DNA of 34,075 bases from Patescibacteria group bacterium (GTDB lineage: Bacteria > Patescibacteriota > Patescibacteriia > Patescibacteriales > WJLG01), in assembly GCA_028707065.1 (NCBI GenBank), contig JAQTUZ010000017.1, positions 1-34,075 of the forward strand, given 5' to 3'. The position numbers and the translations under genes were made by a program. Below, one piece after another: positions 14,912-23,349 of this stretch. Under the pieces are notes generated by a model, which saw only the letters and a list, made by a program, of their open reading frames with translations, had not been told where the DNA came from and did no database searches. Every line of letters starts with the position of its first letter. Positions within the stretch are counted from its first letter, which is position 1.

Positions 14912-15919
14912 TTATTTGGTGGCCAAAATAGAACGCTTATAAGAATCCAGATTATCCAGCGCGATGCCGGTTCCTTTGGCGACGCAGAGCAGAGGCTCAT
15001 CGGCGATATAAACCGGCACGCCAATCGTGCGCGAGACGAGCTGATCAATATTTCGGAGCAGTGAACTGCCGCCGGCCATCACAATTCCTTTGTCCATGAT
15101 ATCGGCTGACAATTCCGGCGAAGTATCGTTCAAGACTTTTTTAATCGCCGCGATGATCGCTTCTAATTCATTTTGGATCGCCTCGGTGACGTCGTCGCTG
15201 ATCACGTTGATGCTCCGCGGCAAACCAGACACCACATCCCGGCCGCGGACTTCCATGGTCAATTTATTTTTCAGATACAGCGCGGCGCCGACATTGATCT
15301 TTATTTCTTCGGCCGTGCGCTCGCCGATCGAGAGATTATATTTGCGGCGGATATGTTCGGTAATAGCCACGTCAAATTTGTTGCCGCCGACTTTAACGGA
15401 ATTGACGCAAACAATGCCGCCCAAAGAGATAACGGCCATTTCCGCGGTACCGCCGCCGATGTCCACGATCATATGGCCGGAAGACGAACCGATCGGAATA
15501 TCCGCGCCGATCGCGGCCGCGATCGGTTCCTTGATGATGTAAGCGGCTTTGGCGCCGGCGGAGATTGTCGCTTCGATGACAGCCCGGCGCTCGGTGGAAG
15601 AGATTCCGGCCGGCACGGCGACCATCACTTCCGGACGGAACAGCCGAAAATTTCCCAAAGTCTTATTGATGAAATATCTCAACATCGCCTCGGTCGTGCG
15701 GTAATCGGCGATCACCCCGTCCTTCAGCGGCTTGACGGCGATGATATTGTCCGGCGTCCGCCCGAGCATTTCCTTGGCTTCGTTGCCCACAGCCAAAATC
15801 TTCCGATCATCGATCGAAACCGCAACCACGCTTGGTTCGTTAATTACAATACCCTTCCGGGGCAGATGCACCAGGGTATATGTCGTTCCGAGATCGATTC
15901 CTATGCTCTTAATAAACAT
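14912..15919 (-). CDS. mreB: Rod-shape-determining actin homologue MreB
   Basis: A 335-residue MreB. I choose ATG 15919 (MFIKSIGIDLGTTYTLVHL), since the frame upstream is AT word repeat. The phosphate-1 loop is GIDLGTTYT, the phosphate-2 loop is in 'HMIVDIGGGTAEMAVISLGG', and the adenosine motif is 'GIVMAGGSSLLRNIDQL'. 'VAVPAGISSTERRAV' and 'FRLFRPEVMVAVPAG' are also typical. MreB filaments guide cell-wall synthesis at the inner membrane and set rod shape. The common partners MreC/MreD/RodA are not next to it here; a DUF4012 gene lies upstream and a GT4 gene downstream. Length equals the family norm, so no truncation is seen. Confidence 0.96.
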   Translation of the reverse strand: MFIKSIGIDLGTTYTLVHLPRKGIVINEPSVVAVSIDDRKILAVGNEAKEMLGRTPDNIIAVKPLKDGVIADYRTTEAMLRYFINKTLGNFRLFRPEVMVAVPAGISSTERRAVIEATISAGAKAAYIIKEPIAAAIGADIPIGSSSGHMIVDIGGGTAEMAVISLGGIVCVNSVKVGGNKFDVAITEHIRRKYNLSIGERTAEEIKINVGAALYLKNKLTMEVRGRDVVSGLPRSINVISDDVTEAIQNELEAIIAAIKKVLNDTSPELSADIMDKGIVMAGGSSLLRNIDQLVSRTIGVPVYIADEPLLCVAKGTGIALDNLDSYKRSILATK

Positions 15920-16091
15920 GATTAAAATTTTTGATTTTTGAATTTTTAAATAATTTTTCAATGACCAAATTTTTAAAAATTTAAAAATTGAAGCCTTATT
16001 TCAAAATTCAAAATTGAAAATTTCAGCCAAAGGCTGATCAGCCGCTGGCTGAAAAAATTTTGCTTTATTTAAAAATTATAAAATTCAAAAA
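15920..16091. repeat. Word-repeat spacer with a central CAGCC hairpin
   Basis: AT-rich words (AATTTTTAAA, AAAATTCAAAATTGAAAATT) flank a hairpin at 16022-16053 in which TTCAGCC pairs with GGCTGAA around an inner GGCTGATCAGCC palindrome. T/A runs on both sides would allow weak termination in either direction between the DUF4012 gene and mreB. Confidence 0.6.
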
Positions 16092-18110
16092 TTAAAAATT
16101 AACGTTAAACTCTTTGTCCGTTTCCAATGTCGAATTCCAGATAATGTCGTAACCATTTACATTTACGCCGTCAACGGGATTGTATGATTTTATCGCAGTT
16201 GGAGCCATTACGTCAACTTTCACGGTTTGAACCATATTGCCCGGCTGTTTTTGCAAATAAAGCTGATAATTTCCTTGGGAAAATTGGTCGGCCAGATTGG
16301 CAGGTAATTTATAAGAAATGTTCAAAGTGGTGCTTTTGCCCAAACGAACATTTAATAATCCCGGCACGACCGTCTTGCCGAATTCGTCATAAGTTTTGTC
16401 CAAGACGGTAAATCCGGTCGCGCTGGTTATTTCGCTCCCTTCCGGCAGATAAATCCGGGCGTAATCTTTATAATCGCTGGTCCGCCAGTCCGCCTTGCCG
16501 GTATTGGCATAGGTAATTTTTAAATCAGCGTAAAGCCCGTCGGATTTTTGTCTGACTTGATAATTAATATTCCTCCGCATTACCGCATCGGTTTTCAATG
16601 AGGCCATGTTGGCATCAACCAGCATTAAATAATCACCGGGCACTGATTTAATCTCGCCGCCGGCGCCCAAACTTGCCACCAATCCTTCATGGTAATCATC
16701 AGGCAGATAGGCCAGAATATTTTTTTGCTTGACCGCTTCATTGACCTTGGCTAGCGCCGCCGGCCACTGGCTGTAATCCAGATTAAAAAGTTTGGTTTTC
16801 ATTTCCGCGAGTATCTTGCCGATAATTTCCTTGCGCTGCCAGGAAGTGACATTCTGCGCCGCCAGATCCTGCTCGACTTTGTATTGCAGGAGGGCGGTAA
16901 AATTATCCTTGGTAAATTGCTCGCCATTAACGGTGATCGGCCCGGTTAACCCCAAAAGTGACGTCACAAACTCGGGCGTAACGGCGATCACGCCGTTAAA
17001 ATCGCCGTTAAAATCATTGATTTGATTCTTGGCCGGCAAAAGATTATTTTCCTTGTTATAAAACCAGATTATTTGCGCGGCGGAAGTCGGCCAATCCGGC
17101 GACCAATTGGCATCGCGCATATACCAGGTCGGATTAAGATATTTTTTGATCGGATCGGGCGGCATGATCGAGAGCAAATGCAGGGCCTCCATCGGCTGAT
17201 CCATATGATAAATATCATGCGAATCAAAACGCGCCACGTCGCCATTTTCGGTTTGTAAAATTCCATAGGTTCCCAAAAAACCGCCGGTGGGGCGCAACTC
17301 GGTATTATTCTCGAAGAGGACCAAAAAAGTGGATTTAGCCGGATAACCGAAAAATTCCGGCGCCAGCTGCGACACCAGAGCCGCCTCGGATAAAAGTTTG
17401 GAAGCTTCGATCAGTTTGCTTTTCGCCTGCTTAAGCTGCCCTTGGAACGGAGCAAGAAATCCGTCCGCTTCGACCTTATCCAAATTCAGCAAAGCCAAAT
17501 CCAGATCAGCCTTAAGCCCGTTCAATTCCGGACCGGATTCAAAGATCGATTTTAACAAAGCTTGCTTTTGCGCCGTGGAAAATTGAGAAAAATTAGTGCC
17601 GAATTTTCCGCCCATGATCCCGTCCCATTGCGTGCCGAGCTTTGCCGCCTCATTCAACGCCCGGCTGATCACCCCGGCACTCGCCACCAAAGAATCAAGA
17701 TCAGCCAATTCTTTTTGCCCCAAGTTAAGATTTTTAAAGATCGGGTTGGCGCGCAACGCCGCCAGTTCGCCCGCTAACGCGGTAAAAGAATTTTCCGCCG
17801 CCAATGAATCATCGCCCATGGCGCTGAAATTTTTCTCCTGCGCCGCATTAAGCGAATTCTGCAAATCGGCTTTGCCCGAGGCGGCCAGATCATAAAGACC
17901 CTTAAATTGAAAAAATAAAATTCCCGCCAATACCGATCCCAAAACAAAAATGACGATTAAAAAGACCGCCAGATATTTTAAAAACGATAAAACCGAGCGG
18001 CGGCTTTGGCGCTTTTGATGCCAATGCAAAGTCTCCACCAGGCTGGCGATATTTTCATGGCCGGTAAGGAAATCGATTTTTTTATGTTTTGGTTTTCTTT
18101 GAAAAAACAT
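16092..18110 (-). CDS. DUF4012 family membrane-anchored protein
   Basis: A 672-residue protein with a short cytoplasmic N-terminus, one membrane segment at about residues 46-70 (YLAVFLIVIFVLGSVLAGIL) and a large outer domain. A helical stretch (about 75-250) is followed by the DUF4012 signature 'STFLVLFENNTELRPTGGFLGTYG', then 'DSHDIYHMDQPMEAL' and a C-terminal beta-rich part. DUF4012 proteins are common in Gram-positive and Patescibacterial genomes, often near envelope polysaccharide genes. Their biochemical role is not established, though weak relation to LytR-CpsA-Psr-type enzymes has been suggested from pattern. The neighbours (MreB, glycosyltransferases) fit an envelope role. The family call is strong; function is open. 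Confidence 0.9.
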   Translation of the reverse strand: MFFQRKPKHKKIDFLTGHENIASLVETLHWHQKRQSRRSVLSFLKYLAVFLIVIFVLGSVLAGILFFQFKGLYDLAASGKADLQNSLNAAQEKNFSAMGDDSLAAENSFTALAGELAALRANPIFKNLNLGQKELADLDSLVASAGVISRALNEAAKLGTQWDGIMGGKFGTNFSQFSTAQKQALLKSIFESGPELNGLKADLDLALLNLDKVEADGFLAPFQGQLKQAKSKLIEASKLLSEAALVSQLAPEFFGYPAKSTFLVLFENNTELRPTGGFLGTYGILQTENGDVARFDSHDIYHMDQPMEALHLLSIMPPDPIKKYLNPTWYMRDANWSPDWPTSAAQIIWFYNKENNLLPAKNQINDFNGDFNGVIAVTPEFVTSLLGLTGPITVNGEQFTKDNFTALLQYKVEQDLAAQNVTSWQRKEIIGKILAEMKTKLFNLDYSQWPAALAKVNEAVKQKNILAYLPDDYHEGLVASLGAGGEIKSVPGDYLMLVDANMASLKTDAVMRRNINYQVRQKSDGLYADLKITYANTGKADWRTSDYKDYARIYLPEGSEITSATGFTVLDKTYDEFGKTVVPGLLNVRLGKSTTLNISYKLPANLADQFSQGNYQLYLQKQPGNMVQTVKVDVMAPTAIKSYNPVDGVNVNGYDIIWNSTLETDKEFNVNF

Positions 18111-18114
18111 ACGG

Positions 18115-18245
18115 AATATAACACAAATACTGCAAATTATGCGCGAATACTACGAACCCTGCGAACCGAATCCCGCCGCAGCGGAATTATCAGCCTGTTC
18201 GTTATATTCGGATATTTCGTAGGTTCGGATTATAATTTTTAACTC
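18115..18245. repeat. 'CGAATACTACGAAC' word repeats with palindrome
   Basis: Words CGCGAATACTACGAACC, CTGCGAACCGAATCC and their inverse forms (TTCGTAGGTTCGGATT) lie around CCCGCCGCAGCGG. The word TTCGTAGTATTCGCG recurs at 30927-30941, and AATCCGAACCTRCGAAAT at 22929-22946, so the same words are used at distant loci. Confidence 0.65.
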
Positions 18246-18298
18246 TTTTATTATAATTGATTTTCCCGTTTTTGGCAAGCATTTTTAAAAAGCGCCGA

Positions 18299-19861
18299 TC
18301 ACTTTTTTTCCATCAGCCAGACATAAGCGGGGCGATTAGCAACCCCGGGCCATTCCCTGACTTTGACAAAACCTTGCGCTTGAAGCCAGCTTTCGGCGAT
18401 TAACGGCACGGCGGGAAAAGCTCCCTCGCCGTCGGAAACGAGCAAAAAAATTCTCCGGCTGTTTCCTAAAAAACCCGCAAGCTGGACGATATTGGCCTGA
18501 TCGGTGGTCGGATAAACATTCGTCTTGATCGTCGTGCGCAAGAGATCGTTGCCGCGATATTTTTCGTCCAAAGGCGCGGCGGCCGGCAATTTTCCCCGAT
18601 AATAAAAATCCAGCGGCAAGAGATCGAAGTAAAGCGCCGCAGCTATTTTATCGCCCGGACGTTCGTTCTGGCTGATAAAATCGGCCGCTCCTTTCCAGCT
18701 GGCATTGTCGATCGTCACCACCGAAAAGGCCCAAAAAGACATAATCGACAACAGGCAAAAAAGACCAATCAGCGCGACCCGCAAATATCGATCCGCCATT
18801 GACCAGCCATAACCAAGAATCAAAAACAAGCCGATCGCCGGAATTATCGCGTAACGCAAAACAAAAAGCTTGGTGAGGAACAGCCCGAAAAAGGAAAGGA
18901 AAAAAACCAGCCAGCAAAAAAAAGCGCCGGAGGAAAAATAAGTTCGCAATCGCAGGCCCTGCTTCCGGTCCAGGCTGATGGCGGCGAAAGAGCAGAAGCC
19001 CAAAATCGCCAGCAGAGAAAAAGCCAGCAGATTAAAAAAATATCCGTCAAACGGAGTTAAAAACTTTATCGAATCGAGCGCGATAATAAACCAAGGCTCG
19101 ATCTGGCCGCTGATGTGGAAATACCAGGCGTCGCTTCTTAATCCGCTCAAGCGCGACTGCCAAAAATTCCAAAACCACAGCCCGTAAGCGGCAAAAATGA
19201 TTAAAAATGGAAGGACAAATTTAGCCAACAGCGGCTTAAGCTCACTTTGTTTGGTCAGCCAAAGATAAGCCAGATAAACCGCATCGATGGCGAACAATAA
19301 TCCCGCGGTTAAGTGTGTGAACAGCGCCGCCAGAGTGAAAAAAGTGAACAGCGCCGCGTTAACGGGAGTTTGCCGGCTGTGCGATTTGGTCAGCTTGAGA
19401 AAAAATAAAAAGGAAAGGGTCGCCAGCAAAAATAACATTGTGTTCATTCTGACCCAAATCCCATAATAACAAAAATAAGAAGAAAAGGCGTAAAGAGCGG
19501 CGGCGGCCAATCCGGCCATGCCTTTAGCAAAAACTTCTTTGCCTAAAAGATACAAAGCAATGATGGTTAATAGGCTCAAAAAAATCGAAGACAGATGAGC
19601 GGAAACTTCTGTCGCGCCGAATAGCACCAGCCAAAAATGCAGAAAATAATAATGCAGCGGCGGGTGCATTTCCCATTGGACATATGACCAAATCTGGCCC
19701 AACGGCTTGGCAGCCACCGAGAAGGAAACCGTTTCATCAAAAGTAAAGCTGGTTAAAAAGCCCATCAGCCAAAGCCGCAATCCCAAACCGGCCGCGATGA
19801 TCAAAGTCAGCCAAAACCAATCTTTCTTGACAATTGATTTATCCAAAATAAATTTATTCAT
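18299..19861 (-). CDS. GT39-type membrane glycosyltransferase (GT-C fold)
   Basis: A 520-residue polytopic protein starting at ATG 19861; its ATG overlaps the stop of the upstream gene (ATGA). The first outer loop has the acidic pair in 'FTFDETVSFSVAA' and 'QWEMHPPLHYYFLHFW', the usual signature of family 39/ArnT-like enzymes that use polyprenyl-phosphate sugars. Some eleven hydrophobic segments follow up to about residue 390. The C-terminal ~110 residues form a soluble outer domain with 'DKIAAALYFDLLPLDFYYRG'. It probably transfers a sugar from a lipid carrier to an outer acceptor. The adjacent polyprenol-phosphate sugar synthase (19858-20580) would make that donor, which is a strong functional pairing. 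Confidence 0.88.
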   Translation of the reverse strand: MNKFILDKSIVKKDWFWLTLIIAAGLGLRLWLMGFLTSFTFDETVSFSVAAKPLGQIWSYVQWEMHPPLHYYFLHFWLVLFGATEVSAHLSSIFLSLLTIIALYLLGKEVFAKGMAGLAAAALYAFSSYFCYYGIWVRMNTMLFLLATLSFLFFLKLTKSHSRQTPVNAALFTFFTLAALFTHLTAGLLFAIDAVYLAYLWLTKQSELKPLLAKFVLPFLIIFAAYGLWFWNFWQSRLSGLRSDAWYFHISGQIEPWFIIALDSIKFLTPFDGYFFNLLAFSLLAILGFCSFAAISLDRKQGLRLRTYFSSGAFFCWLVFFLSFFGLFLTKLFVLRYAIIPAIGLFLILGYGWSMADRYLRVALIGLFCLLSIMSFWAFSVVTIDNASWKGAADFISQNERPGDKIAAALYFDLLPLDFYYRGKLPAAAPLDEKYRGNDLLRTTIKTNVYPTTDQANIVQLAGFLGNSRRIFLLVSDGEGAFPAVPLIAESWLQAQGFVKVREWPGVANRPAYVWLMEKK

Positions 19862-20580
19862 GATCGTTTCGCGTTGCGCCAATTACCAAATTTTAAAAAT
19901 ATGACCCTGACCAATGCTTCAAAGAATATTTTAAAATTGAATTTTGATTTGCCCGCTTCCCGCTCGGTGAAGACGATCGGGATCTCTTTGACTTTATAAC
20001 CCTGCTTTAGCGCCAGATAAGTCGTCTCGATCTGAAAAACATAGCCCTGGGAATCAAGCCGGTCTAAATCGATTTTTTCCAAAACAGCGCGGCGATAACA
20101 TTTAAAACCGCCGGTCAGATCGCGAATCGGCACGGCTAAGATCGACCGGGCGTAAATATTGCCCAGCAAACTGACCAATCTTCTGGTTAATCCCCAATTC
20201 ACTATTGCCCCGCCCTTAACGTAGCGCGAACCCAAAACCAGATCCGCGTCATTCATCTCGCGCAAAAAAACCGGAAGATAGCGGCAATCGTGGGAAAAAT
20301 CTGCATCCATTTCCATAATATAATCGGCCCCGCAAGCCAAGGCCAGCTTAAAGCCGGCGACATAGGCCGAACCCAAACCGCTCTTGATCGGACGATGAAT
20401 GACTTCGACTCCGGCCATTTCTTCCGCCAGATTGTCAGCCAAGATACCGGTGCCGTCCGGAGAATTATCATCAACGATAATCACGGACAAATTTTCCATA
20501 GCCAAAGAAAAAATTTCCTTGACCAAGCCGGCCAAATTATTTTTTTCGTTATAAGTCGGAATGACGATGATCGTTTTCAT
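19858..20580 (-). CDS. Polyprenyl-phosphate mannosyltransferase-like GT2 (DPM1-like)
   Basis: A 240-residue GT-A enzyme. It opens with MKTIIVIPTYNEKNNL, has IIVDDNSPDGTG (DDNSPDGT at 37-44), the DAD metal site in 'MEMDADFSHD' (92-94), 'DLVLGSRYVKGG' and 'RDLTGGFKCYRRAVL'. This is the dolichyl-phosphate-mannose synthase pattern, with no C-terminal membrane helices. It would load a sugar from GDP-mannose or a similar donor onto polyprenyl phosphate at the cytoplasmic membrane face. Its start codon overlaps the stop of the methyltransferase gene by ATGA, and its own stop overlaps the start of the GT39 gene by ATGA. Translation of all three is therefore likely coupled. Specificity for mannose is inferred from family. 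Confidence 0.92.
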   Translation of the reverse strand: MKTIIVIPTYNEKNNLAGLVKEIFSLAMENLSVIIVDDNSPDGTGILADNLAEEMAGVEVIHRPIKSGLGSAYVAGFKLALACGADYIMEMDADFSHDCRYLPVFLREMNDADLVLGSRYVKGGAIVNWGLTRRLVSLLGNIYARSILAVPIRDLTGGFKCYRRAVLEKIDLDRLDSQGYVFQIETTYLALKQGYKVKEIPIVFTEREAGKSKFNFKIFFEALVRVIFLKFGNWRNAKRS

Positions 20581-21203
20581 ATTCGTTTTTTAGCCACAAA
20601 AAACCAATGCATTTTGAAAGGCCGGGAATAAATTTTTATCACTTCGAAAAAGGGACTTAAGAGATCGATCACTTCTTTTTTATGGCGATGGCGATGATAC
20701 GGTTCGGCGACGAAATGCCGGCGGGAAAAAGACAGTTTCCGTAATTTCCAAAGCCAGGATTTTCCCGGTACCGAACCGATCAGCAATCCGTCCGGTTGCA
20801 AAATCCGGCTGATCTCCGCCAGGGCTTTTTCCGGCTGCAACAAATGCTCCAGCACCTCGGTGCAGACAACAGTGCGAAAAAAATCAGCTGTAAAAGGCAG
20901 GATGTTTTCCAGATCGGCTAAATAATATTCATTGCCCGGAGCGTTGATCTTAGCTTTCGCGATATTGCGCGGATTCAAATCCACTCCCGCCGATCCGGCC
21001 GGCAGATGCCGGGAGATTAAGCCGGTTCCGCATCCGGCATCAAGATATTTTTCTTGCCCGAATTCTTTAAGCAGTTTGATCACTTCTCTTTCCCTGAAGC
21101 GGTGCAAGAAAGTTTCCGGGCCGACAAAATGATCGGCCGCTTCCGCCCAATCGTAATCTTCCGCTTCCTGATAATATTTTTTCACTTTTTCGTTATCCAT
21201 CAT
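20577..21203 (-). CDS. SAM-dependent methyltransferase, class I
   Basis: A 208-residue Methyltransf_11-type enzyme. Motif I is 'YLDAGCGTGLISRHL' (residues about 53-67), an acidic SAM ribose residue follows in 'AGVDLNPRNIAKAK', and motif IV reads 'VVCTEVLEHLLQPEKALAEI'. The C-terminus has 'RHFVAEPYHRHRHKKEVIDLL', a basic patch seen in methyltransferases placed among glycan genes. The start may be 21203 or the next ATG at 21200. It sits in the operon between a GT-C protein and the polyprenol-phosphate GT2, with a 6-base gap before and an ATGA overlap after. Its likely target is a lipid-linked or sugar intermediate, but the substrate cannot be read. Confidence 0.87.
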   Translation of the reverse strand: MMDNEKVKKYYQEAEDYDWAEAADHFVGPETFLHRFREREVIKLLKEFGQEKYLDAGCGTGLISRHLPAGSAGVDLNPRNIAKAKINAPGNEYYLADLENILPFTADFFRTVVCTEVLEHLLQPEKALAEISRILQPDGLLIGSVPGKSWLWKLRKLSFSRRHFVAEPYHRHRHKKEVIDLLSPFFEVIKIYSRPFKMHWFFVAKKRI

Positions 21204-21209
21204 GATCGA

Positions 21210-22898
21210 TCACTGATTAGTCTGCCTGACGAAAATTTCCGCCAACCCGTCGTTGTAAACCGAACGCCACCGGGGCGAAGCGCGCAGATACTCAAGAAAA
21301 GAAAAACTTTTTTTGATGTCAGAATTGATCTGTTCCATATTCAAGTTAAAATACCATATTTCCCACCAAGGAATCTTGGGATAATCCTCTTTCGGGCTGA
21401 TGAGCACCAGGCCGATATCATAATACTGCATTTGAGCGATCATTTGCTCGGGATCGAAAAACGCCTTATACTCTTCAAGCGCTGTCCGGCCGCGCATGGG
21501 ATATTCAGGCAAGCGCCCGTCGATGAATAATTTTCTTTCCGGATATTGCCAGATCAGATAGCCGCCCCAGCCGTAATCATTGAAAATCTTCAAATCGTTC
21601 CATTCCGGGTGCGCTTGCAAAAAAGCCACGGCCTGATACGGATATTGGTCCTGGTAATTTTTTTCCGGCGTCGCGGTGAAAGGCGTCCGGAAAATAAAAA
21701 TGCCCGCGCCCGCCAACAGAGCCAGCGTTAAAACGGCCAGGGATAAATTTTTTAGCGCTATATTTATTTTTCTTTTTCCCGGTAAACGGGCATTGCCGGC
21801 CGGCATTGGCAGAGAAGTTTCCGGTTCCGGCTTTAGGGCGAAGAAATTGATAAAAAAACAGGAAATAATCGGCAAGGAAACAATAAATAATAAAGGGAAA
21901 TGCCGCCGGGCTTTGAAGGCCAGCGCGGCGAAAAAAATAACTAAAATGGTTTGGTAAAGGTCGATTTTTCGGCGTTGCCCGCCTTTAATGAAAAAAGCGG
22001 CGAAAAATAACAGCGCCAAAAAAATCAAAACGATCTCGAGATAGCCTAACTGCGGAAAAACAAAGGGATAGCTGTATTGGCTCTGCCATTCGCCAAGGTA
22101 GATTTGATAAAAAGAATCGCGGCAACCCAATAAAAAAAGGTGAAGGCGATAACCGTAAGGGGTGGCGAGCGTCGCCGCCAGAGCCAAAAAAGAAAATCCG
22201 GCCAAGCTGCCGATTTGTTTGAGGTTTAAAACTCCGCGGTAATCGATAAAGCGAACGGGAAATTTTTTGGCGCTCCATAATTCTCCGGCCTTAACGAGGG
22301 CGAACAGCCCCAAGACAAAAAAGCCGACCAAGAATCCGCCATGAGCCGAGGCCCAAAAAATAAAAAGCGGAATCAGCCAAACCAGCAGGCGGTAATTTTT
22401 GTTCCGCTGATAAAGATAGATGATGATAGCAAGAAGGAGCAGACAAAGAATGGTTATTTCCTGCACCCTGACGCCCAATAGCGGCAAGCTGGCATAAGTG
22501 CCGAAAGCTTGCAAAATTAAAACGAAAAACAAACCCCGATCGTCAGTCAGAAAAAATTTTCTGGTGAAGGCGAGCTGGATTATCAAGGCGGCGACGATCA
22601 GCAGGGCGAAAAAAACGCTTAACGCGATATAACCGAAATAATGATAAACCAAATAAACGAATATTTCCGGCAGCCATTCGTGATCGACCCAGCGCGTTCC
22701 CGATAAAGTATAATCTTCATAATTGATGTCCGGCACGGCGCGAGTCTGCCAGATCTGCTCGCCCATTTTCAAATGCCAGCCGAAATCCGGGTCAAGATAA
22801 CCGAAAGAATTATTCAGCAAGACCGCGAAAACAAAAAGATAAAACGCGACCAGCAGTATTTTTAGCCAAATTTTACTTGGCTTTTTTTCTTCTAACAT
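21210..22898 (-). CDS. Polytopic membrane protein, probable GT-C glycosyltransferase
   Basis: A 562-residue protein with about eleven to twelve membrane segments. The first outer loop holds 'GYLDPDFGWHLKMGEQIW' and 'WVDHEWLPEIFVYLVYHYFG', where acidic and His residues would be the catalytic/metal site of GT-C enzymes. The C-terminal outer domain contains 'LKIFNDYGWGGYLIWQYPE' and 'KLFIDGRLPEYPMRG', a pattern I know from uncharacterised bacterial membrane proteins near glycan genes. It is the first gene of the operon 18299-22898. Function as a lipid-linked sugar transferase is inferred from topology and context. It could instead be a transporter-like protein, but the acidic first loop argues against that. 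Confidence 0.75.
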   Translation of the reverse strand: MLEEKKPSKIWLKILLVAFYLFVFAVLLNNSFGYLDPDFGWHLKMGEQIWQTRAVPDINYEDYTLSGTRWVDHEWLPEIFVYLVYHYFGYIALSVFFALLIVAALIIQLAFTRKFFLTDDRGLFFVLILQAFGTYASLPLLGVRVQEITILCLLLLAIIIYLYQRNKNYRLLVWLIPLFIFWASAHGGFLVGFFVLGLFALVKAGELWSAKKFPVRFIDYRGVLNLKQIGSLAGFSFLALAATLATPYGYRLHLFLLGCRDSFYQIYLGEWQSQYSYPFVFPQLGYLEIVLIFLALLFFAAFFIKGGQRRKIDLYQTILVIFFAALAFKARRHFPLLFIVSLPIISCFFINFFALKPEPETSLPMPAGNARLPGKRKINIALKNLSLAVLTLALLAGAGIFIFRTPFTATPEKNYQDQYPYQAVAFLQAHPEWNDLKIFNDYGWGGYLIWQYPERKLFIDGRLPEYPMRGRTALEEYKAFFDPEQMIAQMQYYDIGLVLISPKEDYPKIPWWEIWYFNLNMEQINSDIKKSFSFLEYLRASPRWRSVYNDGLAEIFVRQTNQ

Positions 22899-22957
22899 AC
22901 TTTATTATTATAGCAAACTATAAGGCATAATCCGAACCTGCGAAATTATTTTAAAAA

Positions 22958-23017
22958 GTCCCCTCCTCGGGAGGGGTGGCCGCGCCTCGCGGACGGGGAG
23001 GGTCTATTACTGACATT
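22958..23017. repeat. GC-rich palindromic element, spacer copy 2
   Basis: This is the inverse of 10442-10501 with one mismatch in 60 bases, including the 7-10 AT-rich bases beyond the GC core (TCTATTACTGRCATTA). The core palindrome is CCCCTCCTCGGGAGGGG. High identity over 12 kb apart suggests a recent copy or gene conversion. Confidence 0.9.
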
Positions 23018-23027
23018 ATTTCAAAAA

Positions 23028-23242
23028 TCTTTGCCACTTTTTTTAAAAAAAGTGGCGCAAAAAACTGCGCGCAGGGACAAATTTTGGGACGCTTCGCTAT
23101 GAAACCTAGCAAAATTGCTATACTCGTCCGCTTTTATTTATAAATTTATTATAATAAAGAAGCGGCCTTCGGACAACGCAATTTTGCACGGTTTCCACGC
23201 TGCGCGTCTTATCCAAAATTTTCCAATGCGCGCTACAAGGAA
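23028..23242 (+). ncRNA. Structured repeat element, copy A (candidate RNA or DNA hairpin element)
   Basis: The element begins with a perfect 24-base palindrome GCCAC-T7-A7-GTGGC (23033-23056), then CTGCGCGCAG. A long hairpin follows: AAATTTTGG (23079-23087) with CCAAAATTT (23213-23221), GACGC (23088-23092) with GCGTC (23204-23208), GAAACC (23101-23106) with GGTTTC (23190-23195), and GCAAAATTGC (23109-23118) with GCAATTTTGC (23178-23187). The apical arm pairs CCGCTT with AAGCGG. It ends AATGCGCGCTACAAGG, 30 bases before the CAP-gene TTGACA. Copy B at 29821-29995 keeps all these stems with different bases. Whether it acts as RNA, a DNA hairpin or a mobile element is unknown. Confidence 0.6.
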
Positions 23243-23271
23243 ATTAATTTATTTTATAATGACTTTTATCA

Positions 23272-23300
23272 TTGACAGCAATCGGTAATTTTGCTATAAT
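23272..23300 (+). promoter_or_regulatory. Consensus sigma-70 promoter of the CAP gene
   Basis: TTGACA, a 17-base spacer and TATAAT, with TGC directly before the -10 (extended -10). This is a full consensus match. The start site would be near 23307. Confidence 0.9.
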
Positions 23301-23307
23301 TATTATA

Positions 23308-23331
23308 GATAAAGTCAAAATTAACTTTATC
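23308..23331 (+). promoter_or_regulatory. Inverted repeat at the transcription start of the CAP gene
   Basis: GATAAAGT (23308-23315) and ACTTTATC (23324-23331) form a perfect 8-base inverted repeat with an 8-base spacer, at the predicted transcript start. It could be an operator or a 5' stabilising hairpin; no regulator is identified. Confidence 0.5.
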
Positions 23332-23349
23332 CAAAAATAAAAACAAAAA

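Larger units (their letters stand above)
22899..23349. other. Gene-free stretch between divergent genes
   Basis: This 450-base spacer holds, in order, a short word-repeat match (22929-22946), a palindromic element (22958-23017), structured element copy A (23028-23242), and the CAP-gene promoter with a start-site hairpin (23272-23331). No open reading frame of note and no tRNA is seen. Confidence 0.7.

Noticed and set aside
15173-15925. Long plus-strand open frame opposite mreB
   Set aside because: It is antisense to a certain gene, favoured by GC-rich codons, and its product resembles nothing. The same holds for 11035-11685 and 7919-8500.
22929-22946. A promoter or operator for the divergent 22898 gene
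   Set aside because: The stretch matches the word repeat at 18214-18231 and carries no clear -35/-10 pair.
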